A DNA stretch of 64,000 nt from Tetradesmus obliquus (lineage: Eukaryota > Chlorophyta > Chlorophyceae > Sphaeropleales > Scenedesmaceae), in assembly GCA_030272155.1 (NCBI GenBank), contig CP126196.1, positions 930,001-994,000 on the forward strand. The letters are read 5' to 3'. This document shows, piece by piece, positions 12,028-23,613 of this stretch; position 1 is the first letter of the stretch; each line of letters starts with the position of its first letter. A program made the position numbers and the translations under genes. The notes beneath the pieces are model-generated. The model made no database searches and was not told where the DNA came from. It worked only from the letters and a program-made list of their open reading frames with translations.

Positions 12028-12736
12028 AGGGTCTTTCTTGATGCAGCGGGCAGTGTGACGTAAGAAGCACAGCAGCAGCAGCAGCAGCAGCAGCGCGGCG
12101 GCGATGCAGCTTCCCCATGCGGAGTTGCTGGCAGCTGGCAGCTTGGGACGTGCAGTGTGCCCGTCATGTACTGTCTGCGGCAGGCTGCTGGTGTGCTGGT
12201 GCTGGTGCTGGTGCTGCAGATGTAGCTGTGTGACACTGCAAGCCATGGTGTGTGAGACGTGCTGGCGGCTGGCTTACCTCTCCTGGAAGGTGGCAGCTGT
12301 ACTGATAGACCTGCAATGATTGACCTGCTTGCACGTTGTACCAATTTTATACTGCACTGTGCCACCAGCTCACTGTGGTGTGGATTACCAACAATGCACA
12401 ACCAGCGTCAACAATCCGCAAAGCGTCACCAGCAGTGTGCATGATGTGATGTTCAATACGGGCCGGGCCCGGCCCTTTGGAGGACACTCACGCTGATTAT
12501 TTCCGGTCACATTCAAGTGTTGCGTGTCGTTGATAAATGTTGTGCTGGTGCATGCGTGCATTCCCCGCATCAGCACGACAACTACAAAGAACACACGACA
12601 GGAAACAAGATGCCTGAATTGTACTAAAGAACACGACTGACGTAAACCTCGTTCTGTAGTTCAGCTGGCACGAGCAGCTTGGTCTCATTCCGGTATCGCA
12701 AGCGCCTTGCGCACCCCCCGCTATGCTACAGTAGAT
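12028..12736. other. Intergenic: 3' region of the lumen gene and 5' region of the zipper gene
   Basis: No coding exon is supported here. It contains a (CAG)n tract at 12070-12095, the 16-bp perfect palindrome GGGCCGGGCCCGGCCC at 12460-12475, and the presumed promoter of the downstream gene before ATG 12737. Confidence 0.5.
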
Positions 12737-13141
12737 ATGGCAGCGTCCTGCTACCTTCGACTCATAGACTGCGATGTATCAACGTTGTTTGAGACTTTCG
12801 ACAGCAGTGAGCTACCTGCCGACCCTGGCATATGGCATCAACCCCTGCCAGCAGCAGCAAACCTGCTGGCTGAAGGCCGTGGCACAGCCCCACGGCTGCA
12901 GAAGCAGCAGCAACAAGGGCGGTGCCAGTCAGTTGCTATTGCTGCTCTTGCCAAGCGCAATGGCAGGCGGAGCAGCAGCAAAGACAAGCACATGTCTGGG
13001 TACAAGAAGAACCGCCTAGCCATCAGTCGCATGGAGCAAGAGGTGTGCAGGCAGCACTGTAGGGCACATGCTGTTAGCATGCTGGCACGCCACATGCCAG
13101 CTCCTATCAAGCAGCTGTCAAGGCCCTGTCGGCACGCTAAT

Positions 13142-13200
<59 letters not shown>

Positions 13201-16200
13201 GGTGCACCACTTACACGTGTATGCTGCAACGCAACTCTATGTGAAGCCGCACACGCGGTGCATCATATGAAGGAGGCGTACCTGCACGCACCCTGCAAAC
13301 TGCTGCACCCCACCCACACTCAACTGCTCAACTGCTCCCAGCATCAAACCCTTCCACACCCCTTCCTTGCTAGGTCTTTGCCCGCCTGGCACCCCATGCA
13401 ACCCCTCTTGTTAAACCCCTCCTTTACACCCATTCTGATATTCCCCTGCCTCTTTGTACACTGTACAATTTCTTTTCTTGTTTCCCCTGCCTCTTTGCAC
13501 ACTGTACCCTCCTGCAGCTCACCGCCAAGCTCCCCTGCTGGGTCTTTGCCCACCTGGTACCCCATGCAACCCCTCTGCCTCTCCTTCGCATCCCTCTCAA
13601 TGTCTATATCCATCCCCCTGCCTTTCCTGTCAACTTCACCCTTGCAGCTGACCGCCAAGCTCCTGCAAGCGCAGCACCTGGTACCTATCTGTTACCCCTC
13701 TGGTGCGCCTTCTCATCCCTCCTGATATTATACTGATAATAGCTCCCCCGCCTGTTGCTTACTGTGCCCTCCTGCAGCTCACCGTCAAGCTCCTACAAGC
13801 GCAGCACCTGGAGGCTGACAGGGCGCGGCTGCAGGCAGAGCATCAGGTGCTGCACGAGTGCTGCGAGGGCCTGCAGCAGCTTCGGCTGCAGCGCGGCTTG
13901 CAGGACTTCGCAAGCGGGGAGGAGCTGGCCCTGCTGCAGCAGCTGCAGGTGGGGTTTGGGAAAGCGTTGCGCAAATCATGTGTGTCTGTCTGTCTGTGTT
14001 ACAGGATGTTTTTTGAGAGAGGAGGAGTTGTTGCATGTGGTCCTGCGGCACAACCGCAGATGGTGTGAGCCAGTGAGCCGTTGTTGTGTTGTCAAGCTGG
14101 TTTGGCACAGCTGGCATGCGCTGCGGTGCCGTCTGAAAGGTAATGATGCAACAACCGCTGCTGCAGCTGCAGGCGCGGCTTCTGCTGTACTTGGCGCAGC
14201 TGTTGTCGAGTCTGTGACGGTGCGTGAGTGCTAGGTCAGCTGCTGCAGATTGACGCTGCTCAGCTGTTGCTGCGCCTGCAAACTTCCTGCAGGCGTCGTG
14301 CAAGCGACTTGCAAGCGTCCTGCAAGCGTCCTGCAAGCTTCCTGCAAGCTTCCTGCAAGCAGCAGGTGCAGTGAATGCCGCGCTCTGACGCTGGAGCACC
14401 TCACCCGCGGCATCACACCCCAAATATGAGTGGCAACAGCATGACCTGCGCCTTGTGTGACAAATCTTTTTCTTTTCTTTTTGTTCTGCTGTGTGCTGCA
14501 GAGCATTCCCTGCAGCAGCTCGTCTGCCTGCGGCACCGCCCTCAGCGGCAACAGTGGCAACAGCAGCAGTAGCGGCAACAGCATGGGCAGCGACAGCAGC
14601 GATGCTGCGCGTCGCAGCATGGATGCAGCAGGCAGCCCCTGCACAGCAGCAGCAGCAGACCCAGCAGCAGCACCAGCAGTGGATGGCGGCGACTCAACAG
14701 AGCAGCATTTCTCGCCGCCGAATGACGTCATGTACTACTACCGCCAGCTGCTGTCGCTGCCGCCACGCCCAGGTGTGCCATGAGCTGCGTGTGCTGCTTG
14801 TGCTGGCTCGTACTGTGCAGTACAGTGTGTTGGGCAAGTGAGTAGGTCTGCATGTGCAACCCTGTCTGCGGGGCAACATCTGGTGCTTCAGTGCCTCAGG
14901 CCATTCTCATGCCTGCAGGCAGCTGGCTCTGTACTGTGGTCAAACTGCTCAAACCATGCAATGTGCTGGCAGTTGATTCCTGCTGTGGCCAAACTGGTCA
15001 AACTGGTCAAATTGGTCATTGACTTTTGTTTGCCACCTGCAGCTGCTCTTGTCACCGCCTGGCGCCCACCACAGCCAGGCTGAGCCAGCACTTTGCAACT
15101 GCCACCTCACATCGACAGCTGCTGCTGCTGCTGCTGCTGCAGGTGCCGACACTGTGACTGTGCAGGAGCTGCTGGCCGGCTATGCCAGCACGGTGCAGCA
15201 GCTGGCGCTGCAGCTGCACCTGCTGCGCCAGCCCGCCAGCTGCTGGCAAGGCAGCCAGGAGCCGCCACTGCAGAAGATTCGGCGGCTGATGCACGAGTGA
15301 GCATTTGGCAGCAGCATGCGGCAGCACCATGCCGCAGCAGCATGCGGCAGCACTATGCGGCAGCAGCAGGGCGGTAGCACAAGTGATCATGCTGATGTGC
15401 ATGTAACAGTCTCAAACCAGTCAACAAGCCCATATGAATTATAGCTGGAAGTAGCTGCAGCCAGTCACGGAAGCATCCAGTTTCACAAGTGGCTGATGCA
15501 CGAGTGAGCCTGCGGCAGCAGCACGGTCTTAGGGGGCACAGATGCCGCGATGACAGATTCGTGCTGCACTGCTTGCATGAGCTCTGTGTGCAACGCCCTT
15601 GCGCTGTGGTGTGCTGCTGCGCTGAGGAACATGCTGCAGCCGCAGGCATCGCCGCATGCTGACCGTGCTGCTGCTGCTGCTGCTGTTGCTGCTGCTGCAG
15701 GCACAACCACATGCTGGCGTCAGTTGTGCTGATGCAGCGCAGCGAGGTGATGTGGCGCTTCGCTAACAGCAACTTTGAGACGGGCGAGCTCAAAGAAGAG
15801 ATAGACATGCAGAAGCACGCGTGGGTGCTGCAGCAGCTGCAGCTGACACCTCAGCAGACCAGCAACATTGTGCGCTCCATGAGCTGCTTCAAGCGGCTGC
15901 TGACTCCACTGGTGCAGCAGCGGCAGCAGCTGCAGCAGCAGCTCGCGCAGCAGCATGATGAACCGGGCAGCGGCAGCAGCAGCAGCAGCGTGGACGCATA
16001 CAAGCAGTGCATGGCGCAGCGCGAGGCCATGCTGTTGCGGCTGGTCAATTTGATGAGGAAGGATAACATGCTACGCATGGCTTCTGCTACTGCTGTTGCC
16101 GGCTCACTGACATATGTGCAGCTGGCGACAGCAGTGGTGCAGGCGACGCCACGCCCGCTGGCACTTGGGGCGATAGGAATGCTGGTGCTGGAGCAGCATC

Positions 16201-16355
16201 AGCAGCAAGAGCAGCAGCAACAGCGGCAGCCTGCGCAGCAGCAACAGCGGCAGCCTGCGGCGCAGCAGCAGCGGCGCAGCCTGCGCAGCAGAGTTGAGCA
16301 TTTGGCTCGACTACCTAGCGCTGTGGAGGCCGCTTGCGACACCCGAAACGCATGA
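12737..16355 (+). CDS. Basic/leucine-zipper-like nuclear protein, paralog 1
   Basis: Five exons, 518 aa: 12737-13042, 13778-13948, 14502-14772, 15143-15296, 15701-16355 (TGA); all phases fit. Exon 1 ends in a basic stretch, SGYKKNRLAISRMEQE. Exon 2 continues as a coiled coil with leucines seven apart (HLEADRARLQAEHQVL and on to CEGL), so the intron cuts between basic region and zipper. The N-to-R spacing is shorter than in canonical bZIP proteins, so bZIP-like is safer than bZIP. After a Ser/Ala-rich linker comes a second alpha-helical domain from NDVMYYYRQLLSLPPRPG through ELKEEIDMQKHAWVLQQLQL, with a Gln-rich tail. A role as DNA-binding transcription regulator is inferred. The 24251-27303 gene is a clear paralog with the same exon phases. 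Confidence 0.75.
13505..13777 (+). repeat. Two upstream copies of zipper exon 2 start
   Basis: CTGCAG or TTGCAG followed by coding for LTAKL occurs at about 13516 and 13648, before the true exon start at 13778. The second copy extends through LLQAQHL and then runs into GTACC. Pyrimidine-rich spacers between copies are also repeated. Confidence 0.7.
14283..14365 (+). repeat. Short tandem CCTGCAAGC repeat in an intron
   Basis: About eight units of 10-13 bp built on TCCTGCAAGC, lying in the intron between zipper exons 2 and 3. Confidence 0.8.
15143..15160 (+). promoter_or_regulatory. 3' splice site formed by (CTG)n-CAG
   Basis: At 15119-15142 seven uninterrupted CTG units end in CTGCAG directly before the exon at 15143. 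The next exon (15701) is likewise preceded by CTG/TTG repeats ending in CAG. This is the clearest example of a design seen in many introns of the window. Confidence 0.7.
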
Positions 16356-16472
16356 GGTGTAGCGCACAGCACGCAGCATGCCGGTGCATGCTGCGTGCAG
16401 TGTTGACCGCAGCAGAGCATGTCGTTTCGCATACTATATGACCACATCTGTGCTGCTGTGCGTGCTCCGTCC

Positions 16473-16477
16473 TGTAA
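16473..16477 (+). terminator. TGTAA poly(A) signal of zipper paralog 1
   Basis: TGTAA lies about 120 bases after the stop codon, in the position expected for the chlorophyte polyadenylation signal. Confidence 0.5.
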
Positions 16478-16979
16478 CAAATGTGAGACCTGTAGCGGAC
16501 TGACTCATCCTTACGTTGCCGAGTAATGTTTGAGGGAAGGCGATGATTGTATGTGATTGTTGGTGCTGCTGCGGGTTGCAAACATGTATGAAATGGATGG
16601 ACTAGTGTGCCGGCTGCTAATTGCATGCGATTGTGTGGGCTGTTTGGCTGATGGGTGGCTGGCTGTGCCAACCTGTGTGTGCCGAGCAGCAAACAATAGT
16701 CTTCTTAAACCTATCGAATGTTAAGCAGCAATCAGTACGCTCCTCATACCTTTGGCTGTTGAGCAGCAATGCATGTGCAAATTGCGGCCATTGTCTGCAG
16801 CCATGTGAGCGCCGCGGCTTTGCCAAAGCACTACTGTGCCAACAACCTGTGCACATGGGTGGGTGGGTGTGCCTTGCTGAGTTTTGAGCACGAACAACGT
16901 GCGGCCACCAACTTGGGTGTACCTCATATGGCATGGTGTGTGCGAGTGCAAGTGCGTCTGGTGATGCTTTGAAATGGTT

Positions 16980-17660
16980 GTACCACATCCGGATGCGTGC
17001 TAAGCGGTAGGCAGTGGGGATGGAAGGGCTGCATGGCTGGCACGGCTTGGGAGGCTGCATGCGGTTGGTTTAGCAACGATGTCTTCCTAATTATGCTTGA
17101 GGCAGTTGGACCTAATAGCATGCCATGTCAGCAGGTTGTTACGGCTGCATGGCTGGCACGGCTTGGGAGGCGGCATGTGTGTGGTTGAACAACAGTTGCG
17201 GTTCTTGAACAACAGTTTGTTTTACAACAATAGTGGCTGGACTCGGCAGCATGCCATGTCGGCAGGCTGTAGAGACCGCATGGCTGGAACAGCTTGGGAG
17301 GCGGCATGCATTTGGTTGAGCAACATATGTCTTTCTAGTTATGCTTGAGGCAGTTGGACCTGATAGCATGCCATGTCAGCGGGTTGTTACGGCTGCATGG
17401 CTGGCACAGCTTGGGAGGCGGCATGCGTTTGGACAAAAAACAGTTGTTGTTTTTTGACATTCAGTGTGGCGGCTGGACTCGATAGCATGCCATGTTGGCA
17501 GGCTGTTGAGACCGCATGGCTGGCACAGCTTGGGAGGCGGCATGCGGTTGATGAAACAACAGTTCGTTTTTTTACATTCAGTGTGGCGGCTGGACTCAGA
17601 TAGCATGCCATGTCGGCAGGCTGTTAAAATTGCATGGCACGGCTTGGGAGGCGGCATGCG
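16980..17660. repeat. Satellite array, unit about 118 bp, five to six copies
   Basis: Units contain GGCTGGACTCGATAGCATGC and CATGGCTGGCACAGCTTGGG. The shared GCATGCCATGTC anchor lies at 17118, 17249, 17366, 17485 and 17603. A more diverged flank begins near 16620. The same family reappears at 20285-20600, so it brackets the 186-bp array. Confidence 0.75.
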
Positions 17661-17999
17661 GTTGGTTGAACAACACAGTGTCTTGATACTCCCCTACTGA
17701 CCGATTTTTTTGGATGGATTTTTGCAGCGCAGCGACTACTGCGGCCCGTTGAACGTTTAATAATATCACTATTAAGACTATCCTCGCTGCTTTTGGCTCA
17801 TCGTAGCACACAGCGTCAGCACCCCCAGCTCCGTGTTGTTGCCCAAGTCACGCTCGATTACACGGCTGATACGGTGCCAAGCACCTGACGTATGTGTCTT
17901 TTACTTTCATAATTGAAAACAGAGGGGGAGGATTCTGTATAGGCGCTTCTTGGTGCCAGACAGCAGGGCGGGTGTGAGACAGTAGTACAGTAGAGAAGT
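17661..17999. other. Non-repetitive spacer, no gene recognised
   Basis: A short minus-strand open stretch at about 17770-17875 (HRISRVIERDLGNNTELG and on) looks protein-like but has no start, partner exon or recognised family. It could be a gene relic. Confidence 0.3.
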
Positions 18000-20209
18000 A
18001 TGAAGGCAAGGAGGGATCTCCGCAAGCTGCACCGCATGCTCCAAAGGCTATTTACCTTTAAACAGTCTTGTGATGTGCGGCCTGCACCCGCTGAGGACTA
18101 TAACGACTGCAGATGCAACCTTGGGTTTAATCAGGTAAGGGGCTCCTTTTGCTGGTTATATGTGCAGTAGGGGCGGCGCAGCCGCCAAAATTTCGTCAAC
18201 TATGCATGTTTAAGTAGCTGATTTCATCATGAAATTGCTCTGACAAATTCAGCCTGCTGTCAGATTTAGGTTTCTTTCTGATGCCTTGAGTCACCCTTCA
18301 ACAAGCATAATGCTTGTTGTATGTACAATTTGTCACGCATACACTGTCATATCTGTAGAGTTGCGGACTGCAAAGCCATCACAAAGGCACATCTTTAGCT
18401 TTTGTGTGCTATACATTTATGACATGTGGTGCACACCAACTTACACAACGTCTGACTGACATGCTGTAATGCTTTGTAATTCAGTTTCAGTGCTGCAAGC
18501 TGTCTGCCTGCTGTGTGCATCTGGCTGCACCCAGTTCAGAGCATCACAGCACATCTTATACAAATGTATGTGGTGCATCTACTGCTGGCCTTGGCTGGTG
18601 CTGCTGCGCTGCGTGTGCATGTCACCAGGGGTTGCAAGTTTCAGGCTAGATGTCCGGTGTTTGCTGGTGCCAGTGCTGCTGCAAGCTGCCTGCCTGCTGT
18701 GTGCTTTCAGCTGACCCCAGATCACAGCAGCACAGCACATCTTATACACATGTATATGGTGCATCTACTGTTGGCCTTGGCTGGTGTTGCTGCGCTGTGT
18801 GTGCATGTCACCAGGGGTTGGCAAGTTTCAGCCTAGATGTCCGTGTTTGCTAGTGCCAGTGTTGCTGCAAGCTGTCTGCCTGTTGTGTGCTTTCAGCTGG
18901 CCCTAGTTCACAGCAGCACAGCACATCTTATACTCATGTATATGGTGCATCTACTGTTGGCCCTGGCTGGTGCTGCTGCGCTGCGTGTGCATGTCACCAG
19001 GGGTTGCAAGTTTCAGGCTAGATGTCCGGTGTTTGCTGGTGCCAGTGCTGCTGCAAGCTGCCTGCCTGCTGTGTGCTTTTAGCTGACCCCAGATCACAGC
19101 AGCACAGCACATCTTATACACATGTATATGGTGCATCTACTGTTGGCCTTGGCTGGTGTTGCTGCGCTGTGTGTGCATGTCACCAGGGGTTGGCAAGTTT
19201 CAGCCTCGATGTCCAGTGTTTGCTAGTGCCAGTGCTGCTGCAAGCTGCCTGCCTGCTGTGTGCATCTGGCTGCACCCAGTTCAGAGCATCACAGCACAGC
19301 TTATACACATGTATGTGGTGCATCTACTGTTGGCCTTGGCTGGTGCTGCTGCGCTGCATGTGCATGTCACCAGGGGTTGCAAGTTTCAGGCTAGATGTCC
19401 GGTGTTTGCTGGTGCCAGTGCTGCTGCAAGCTGCCTGCCTGCTGTGTGCTTTCAGCTGACCCCAGTTCACAGCAGCACAGCACATTTATACTCATGTATA
19501 TGGTGCATTTACAGTTGGCCTTGGCTGGTGCTGCTGCGCTGCGTGTGCATGTCACCAGGGGTTGCAAGTTTCACGAGATGTCCGGTGTTTGCTGGTGCCA
19601 GTGCTGCTGCAAGCTGCCTGCCTGTTGTGTGCTTTCGGCTGGCCCTAGTTCACAGCAGCACAGCACATCTTATACTCATGTATATGGTGCATCTACTGCT
19701 GGCCCTGGCTGGTGCTGCTGTGCTGCGTGTGCATGTCACCAGGGGTTGCAAGTTTCAGGCTAGATGTCCGGTGTTTGCTGGTGCCAGTGCTGCTGCAAGA
19801 TGCCTGCCTACTGTATGCATCTGACTGACCCCAGATCACAGCAGCACATCACATCTTGTACACATGTGTATGGTGCATTTACAGTTGACCTTGGTTGGTG
19901 TTGTTGCGCTGTGTATGCGTGTCACCAGGGGCTGGCAAGTTTCAGGCCAGCTGTCCAATGTTCACCAGTGCCAGTGCTGCTGCAAGCTGCCTGCCTGCTG
20001 TGTGGATTCAGCTGCAATATGTTCTGAACAGCACAGCACATTTATATACATGTATATGGTGCAGTTACAGTTGACCTTGGTTGGTGCTGCTGTGATGTGT
20101 GTGCATGTCACCAGGGTTGGCACTCACTGTGCAGTTGCTGGAGCGCACGGAAAGTTTGATGTTGGTTGCCAGACTATGCAAACACATTATGTGGGTCGGG
20201 AACTGCTAG
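18000..20209 (+). CDS. Possible two-exon small protein split by a satellite-filled intron
   Basis: Exon 1 (18000-18134) is an ATG-initiated stretch of 45 codons, MKARRDLRKLHRMLQRLFTF and on to NLGFNQ, ending at a strong donor CAG|GTAAGG. The first good acceptor after the 186-bp array, CACTGTGCAG at 20134, opens a phase-matched exon of 24 codons (LLERTESLMLVARLCKHIMW and WVGNC) and a TAG at 20209. The product would be 69 aa, basic and partly amphipathic. No family is recognised; the joined phase is the only support, so it may be chance. Confidence 0.25.
18484..20130. repeat. 186-bp satellite, nine copies, two alternating subtypes
   Basis: The anchor GTTG(G)CAAGTTTCAG starts at 18631, 18817, 19003, 19189, 19376, 19561, 19745, 19931, with a last degenerate copy at 20116; spacing is 184-187 bp. 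Copies alternate between GTTGCAAGTTTCAGGCTAG and GTTGGCAAGTTTCAGCCTAG over much of the array, indicating a 372-bp dimer. Units also carry CTTTCAG and CACAG acceptor-like sites. Confidence 0.85.
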
Positions 20210-20219
20210 CAGTGTGATA

Positions 20220-20239
20220 GCAGGGGCGCTGCGCGCCCC
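20220..20239. other. GC-rich hairpin
   Basis: GGGGCGC-TGC-GCGCCCC forms a 7-bp stem and is followed by CAAATTTC. A similar hairpin GGCGGC-GCA-GCCGCC followed by AAAATTTC lies near 18173-18187, flanking the other end of the satellite. Confidence 0.6.
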
Positions 20240-20284
20240 TCAAATTTCTTTTTACCCTCTCCCTGATCAGTCCCCCCCAAAAAA

Positions 20285-20600
20285 TTTCCAGACCTTACAA
20301 CGCATGTGGCGGCTGGACTCAATAGCATGCCATGTCGGCAGGCTGTTGAGACGGCATGGCTGGCACCGTTTGGGAGGCGGCATGCGTTTGGATGAACAAC
20401 AGTTTTTTTTACCAAATTTGTGGCGGCTGGACTCGATAGCATGTCATGTCGGCAGGCTGTTGAGACTGCATGGCTGGCACAGTTCAAAAGGCTGCATGCG
20501 GTGGGTTTAACAACATCGTATCTTTCACAACGCATGTGGCGGCTGGACTCGACAGCATGCCATGTTGGCAGGCTGTTATAACGCTGCCTGCGAGGCACTG
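20285..20600. repeat. Second block of the 118-bp satellite, three copies
   Basis: Anchors GCATGCCATGTC or GCATGTCATGTC at 20325, 20439 and 20555; same family as 16980-17660. Confidence 0.75.
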
Positions 20601-20989
20601 CATGGCTGCTGCTCTTACCGTGCTGTGCGTTTACCAGATGAGTTTGTATGTGTGTGTGTGCGAGAGCTGCTGACAGCGCACTGACAGATGACCACTTGGC
20701 ACGCCCACACACCATGCACATCACATTTGCTGCTGTGGCGGCGGCGTTGCCATGTTGAGCAAAACAGTACACCAAGCGCGTTTCCGTGTGTACTGCTTGC
20801 ATAAACCTCCATCTACCTAACGGTACCGCTTGTGTGTGTTGGTGCCGATCGTCAATACCTTCTCTGTGCCTTTGAAGAAGGTGAGGAGCCTTGCATTCAG
20901 AACATGTTTGATTCTTCAATTTGCGATGCGTGTGTGTTTGGTTGAGCAGCCTGCTTGGATGTTGTCCTTCGAACTTTCAGCAGTGATTA

Positions 20990-21292
20990 GTGGGCAAGCA
21001 CATACTGTCTGCTGACAGGCCGTCTTGCCAACAATTGCATCGTATGCTGGAGACCCAGGTTCAAATCCTGGTCCAACCGCCCGTGGCTGGGCATAAAAAG
21101 CTTGCGACTATGGCCCGTGGCTTGGGATAAAAAGCAACTGAAATTGACGGACTTGCGCGGGTGGTTTCGATCGCCCAAACAACGAAGGAAAGACTGGGTA
21201 CAATCACTACTATCCCCCGTGAGCGGAATAGCGGCTCGCTGGGCTAGTGCCTGGGGTCGGGTTTAGTCCCGAAAGTGTATTGTATTGTATTG
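20990..21292 (+). mobile_element. tRNA-derived SINE-like element
   Basis: A perfect tRNA T-arm, CCAGG-TTCAAAT-CCTGG at 21055-21071, supplies a polymerase III B box. About 200 bp downstream the unit ends in three TATTG repeats (21278-21292), a tail type usual for SINEs. No convincing A box or target-site duplication was found, so the 5' border is approximate. Confidence 0.4.
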
Positions 21293-23054
21293 CAAAGCAC
21301 ACAGCTGTTGCAGAGCAAAGGAGCAAGCAAAAGGGGCCTGAACTGGTGCCCATACCTTGCTAGTTGTCGTTGCTCCATTTCTTGCGGCACAGCGCCAATT
21401 CACGTCTATTGAGTTGCAAGCGGCGTACAGTGAGTGCGATTGTGTATCTGTGCATTGTGCGCATACGACACGCGAGCGCAGCAGCGGCGTTGTGCTCTGC
21501 TTATGGCAGGACTGAGGGCTACGATCCATACGTGTATGATTCAGCAGCCTTTTACACACTGCACTGGCTGCCAGCCATCCAGCGCACTGCACGCCCTGCG
21601 CGGTACATCTTTTGTTTGCGCAGTCCACCTACCATGCTACCACCACTTTCTGCAACAGCACTTCTGCCGCCATGGGCATGCCAAGCATAGCCTCATGAGA
21701 TGTCAGTGTTGTTGCGGCTGCTGCGGCACCGCACGTACTGCAGAAGCTTGCTGAGATATGAGTCGGCTGTGGTGCTGCTTGAGGTGCCACCAGTGGCATG
21801 CTTGCAGTGCTCACTAGTGAGCGAGGGAGGGGCAACCTAGGCCGCTCTGAAGCTCCGGGGAGATTCAAGGCTGGAGAGGTTGTGTGTGGACAGGGCCGGT
21901 GCCCCTGGGCTCTACGCCCTCTACCTGCAGGACACCGCTGCCCTCTTGCCCCCTAGGGCGCAAGCTGAGAGCTCCGCGGCCTGCTGCCTGCTCATCATTT
22001 TCATGTTAACATCACCATTTAAGCCAGTGGCATGCTTCCTGCTGTTGAGGCGCCCTTTTGGACACATGCTTTTATGTCAGCGCTGCTTTCAGTGGCATGC
22101 ACGACTGCCCTCTGCCTGTCCGATTGTCCCCAAAAGCGCAAGCTGGGAGGGCGTGCTTGCATGCTGCCTGCTGACAAGGGTGCCCTTTTGAAACATGCTT
22201 TTCTGCCAGCGCTTGTAGGAGCAGGCAATCACATCAATGCATGCGTCAGTCAGCCAAAGGACAACATATGGGGTTGGTTGGTTGGTTCTACTGCCAATTG
22301 CGTTTCATTGCGTCCTTGTACATGGAGTGTGGCAAGGCCCAGGCAGTGCCACCAAAAGCCCCGCCCCCTGCCATCCTCTGCTGTTGTGCAGCAGAGACGC
22401 GCCTCACTGTCTTGTGTTGTGTACTTTATGTACTTTACGTACACGTGGCCACCTTTACTAGCTGGCGGGCTTGTCGCTTGTGCATGCTTCTGAAAGGGCC
22501 CTGCTTTCAGTAATTGCTGTCGGGTTGGCAACATTTTTGTGGTGATTGGGGGCGCGTTCCGTTTACAATCAGCCAGGCTTTGTTGGGCGGCTGGCTGAGT
22601 GCATCTTGTGCATGTTCTGGCCAGCACATCAGTAAGGTGCGGCACAAACAGCGTCATTGTTTTGGCTTGCAAGCCAATTGGCTGGCGGCATGCCATGCTA
22701 TCATTGAGGATGATGATGAATGGCAAGCAGCGGCAGCAGCTTTTTTTACCCAGCAGCTCCTTTGGCCTGTACTCAGGCGCCTTGACGGTCAGGCCCTGGG
22801 GCTTATACTGATTTCAAAATCACCGTTGTGCACTGTTGTCGCCTGAGCTGAAACAAACAGGCTGCACACGATGTGTGGTGCCAGGCTGCACTGGCTATGG
22901 TGTTGCAACGGCTTGGGAACGCAGTGATGAGTTCTTGGTGCTGGTGGCCACCAATCCATGTGGATGCAGCGGTTGCTCAATGAGCCTGTCGCTGGCTCGA
23001 ATACCGGCTGTGCCTCTGACGTGGTGAGGCGTGTCTCAGCCCCAGTAGTGCACG
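21293..23054. other. Intergenic, no gene recognised
   Basis: Only short unconvincing open frames are present. A diverged pair of about 110-bp repeats lies at 21785-22230 (shared CAGTGGCATGC and GCGCAAGCTG motifs). Confidence 0.4.
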
Positions 23055-23613
23055 GTGTGCACAATGGGGTGTTGAGTCCCCTAACTCATGTCACACCCCT
23101 TGGGGCAGAAGGGTAAATGGTGGAAGTTAGTACTTTTGAATCGGCTGAAATATATCAAGAAGCGTCACAAGGCCGCGTGTATGGTAACATCCAATAAAAT
23201 CTCAATTTTTCAAAAAGGGGGGTGAAACAGTGGAAGTTGGGGGTTAAAATTCAGTGGGCAAAGCGAAACCTGGGGAAGTTGGGGGCTAGTGGGATTTAGT
23301 GGCAAGGCACGTGCAGGGAGGCATGAGTGACAGCCTGGGATTCAGGAGAGTTAGCTGCTGCCCTAACTACCCTTGACTCCCAGAGACGAGGCTCTCTATG
23401 GGAAGTTAGCAGTAAAAGATCAACGGGACAGATTCGTGGAAGTTGGGAGGTAGCAGAAGTTACAAAAAGCTAAAATTTCACTATGTTGCTTTGGCGCTTT
23501 CAGACAACGTACAACACAGCTGTGCAAGCAGAATCACTAACTTCCACCATTTACCCCTCCGCCCCAAGGGGTGTGACAGGAGTTGAGGGGAGTCAACACC
23601 CCCTTGTGTGCAC
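23055..23613. mobile_element. Foldback MITE with about 77-bp terminal inverted repeats
   Basis: The left arm 23055-23131 and right arm 23536-23613 are inverted copies, about 90% identical by eye; the inner ends read ACTAACTTCCACCATTTACC. Each arm also contains CCCCAAGGGG. The interior (about 400 bp) repeats GGAAGTTGGGG-type motifs and has no transposase frame. Class II non-autonomous element; superfamily unassigned because target-site duplications are not clear. Confidence 0.65.

Noticed and set aside
16980-20600. CRISPR array
   Set aside because: Units are 118 and 186 bp long, without short repeats separated by unique spacers, and the context is eukaryotic.
21040-21080. Functional tRNA gene
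   Set aside because: Only the T-arm is convincing; no cloverleaf with a D-arm, anticodon arm and matching acceptor stem can be formed.
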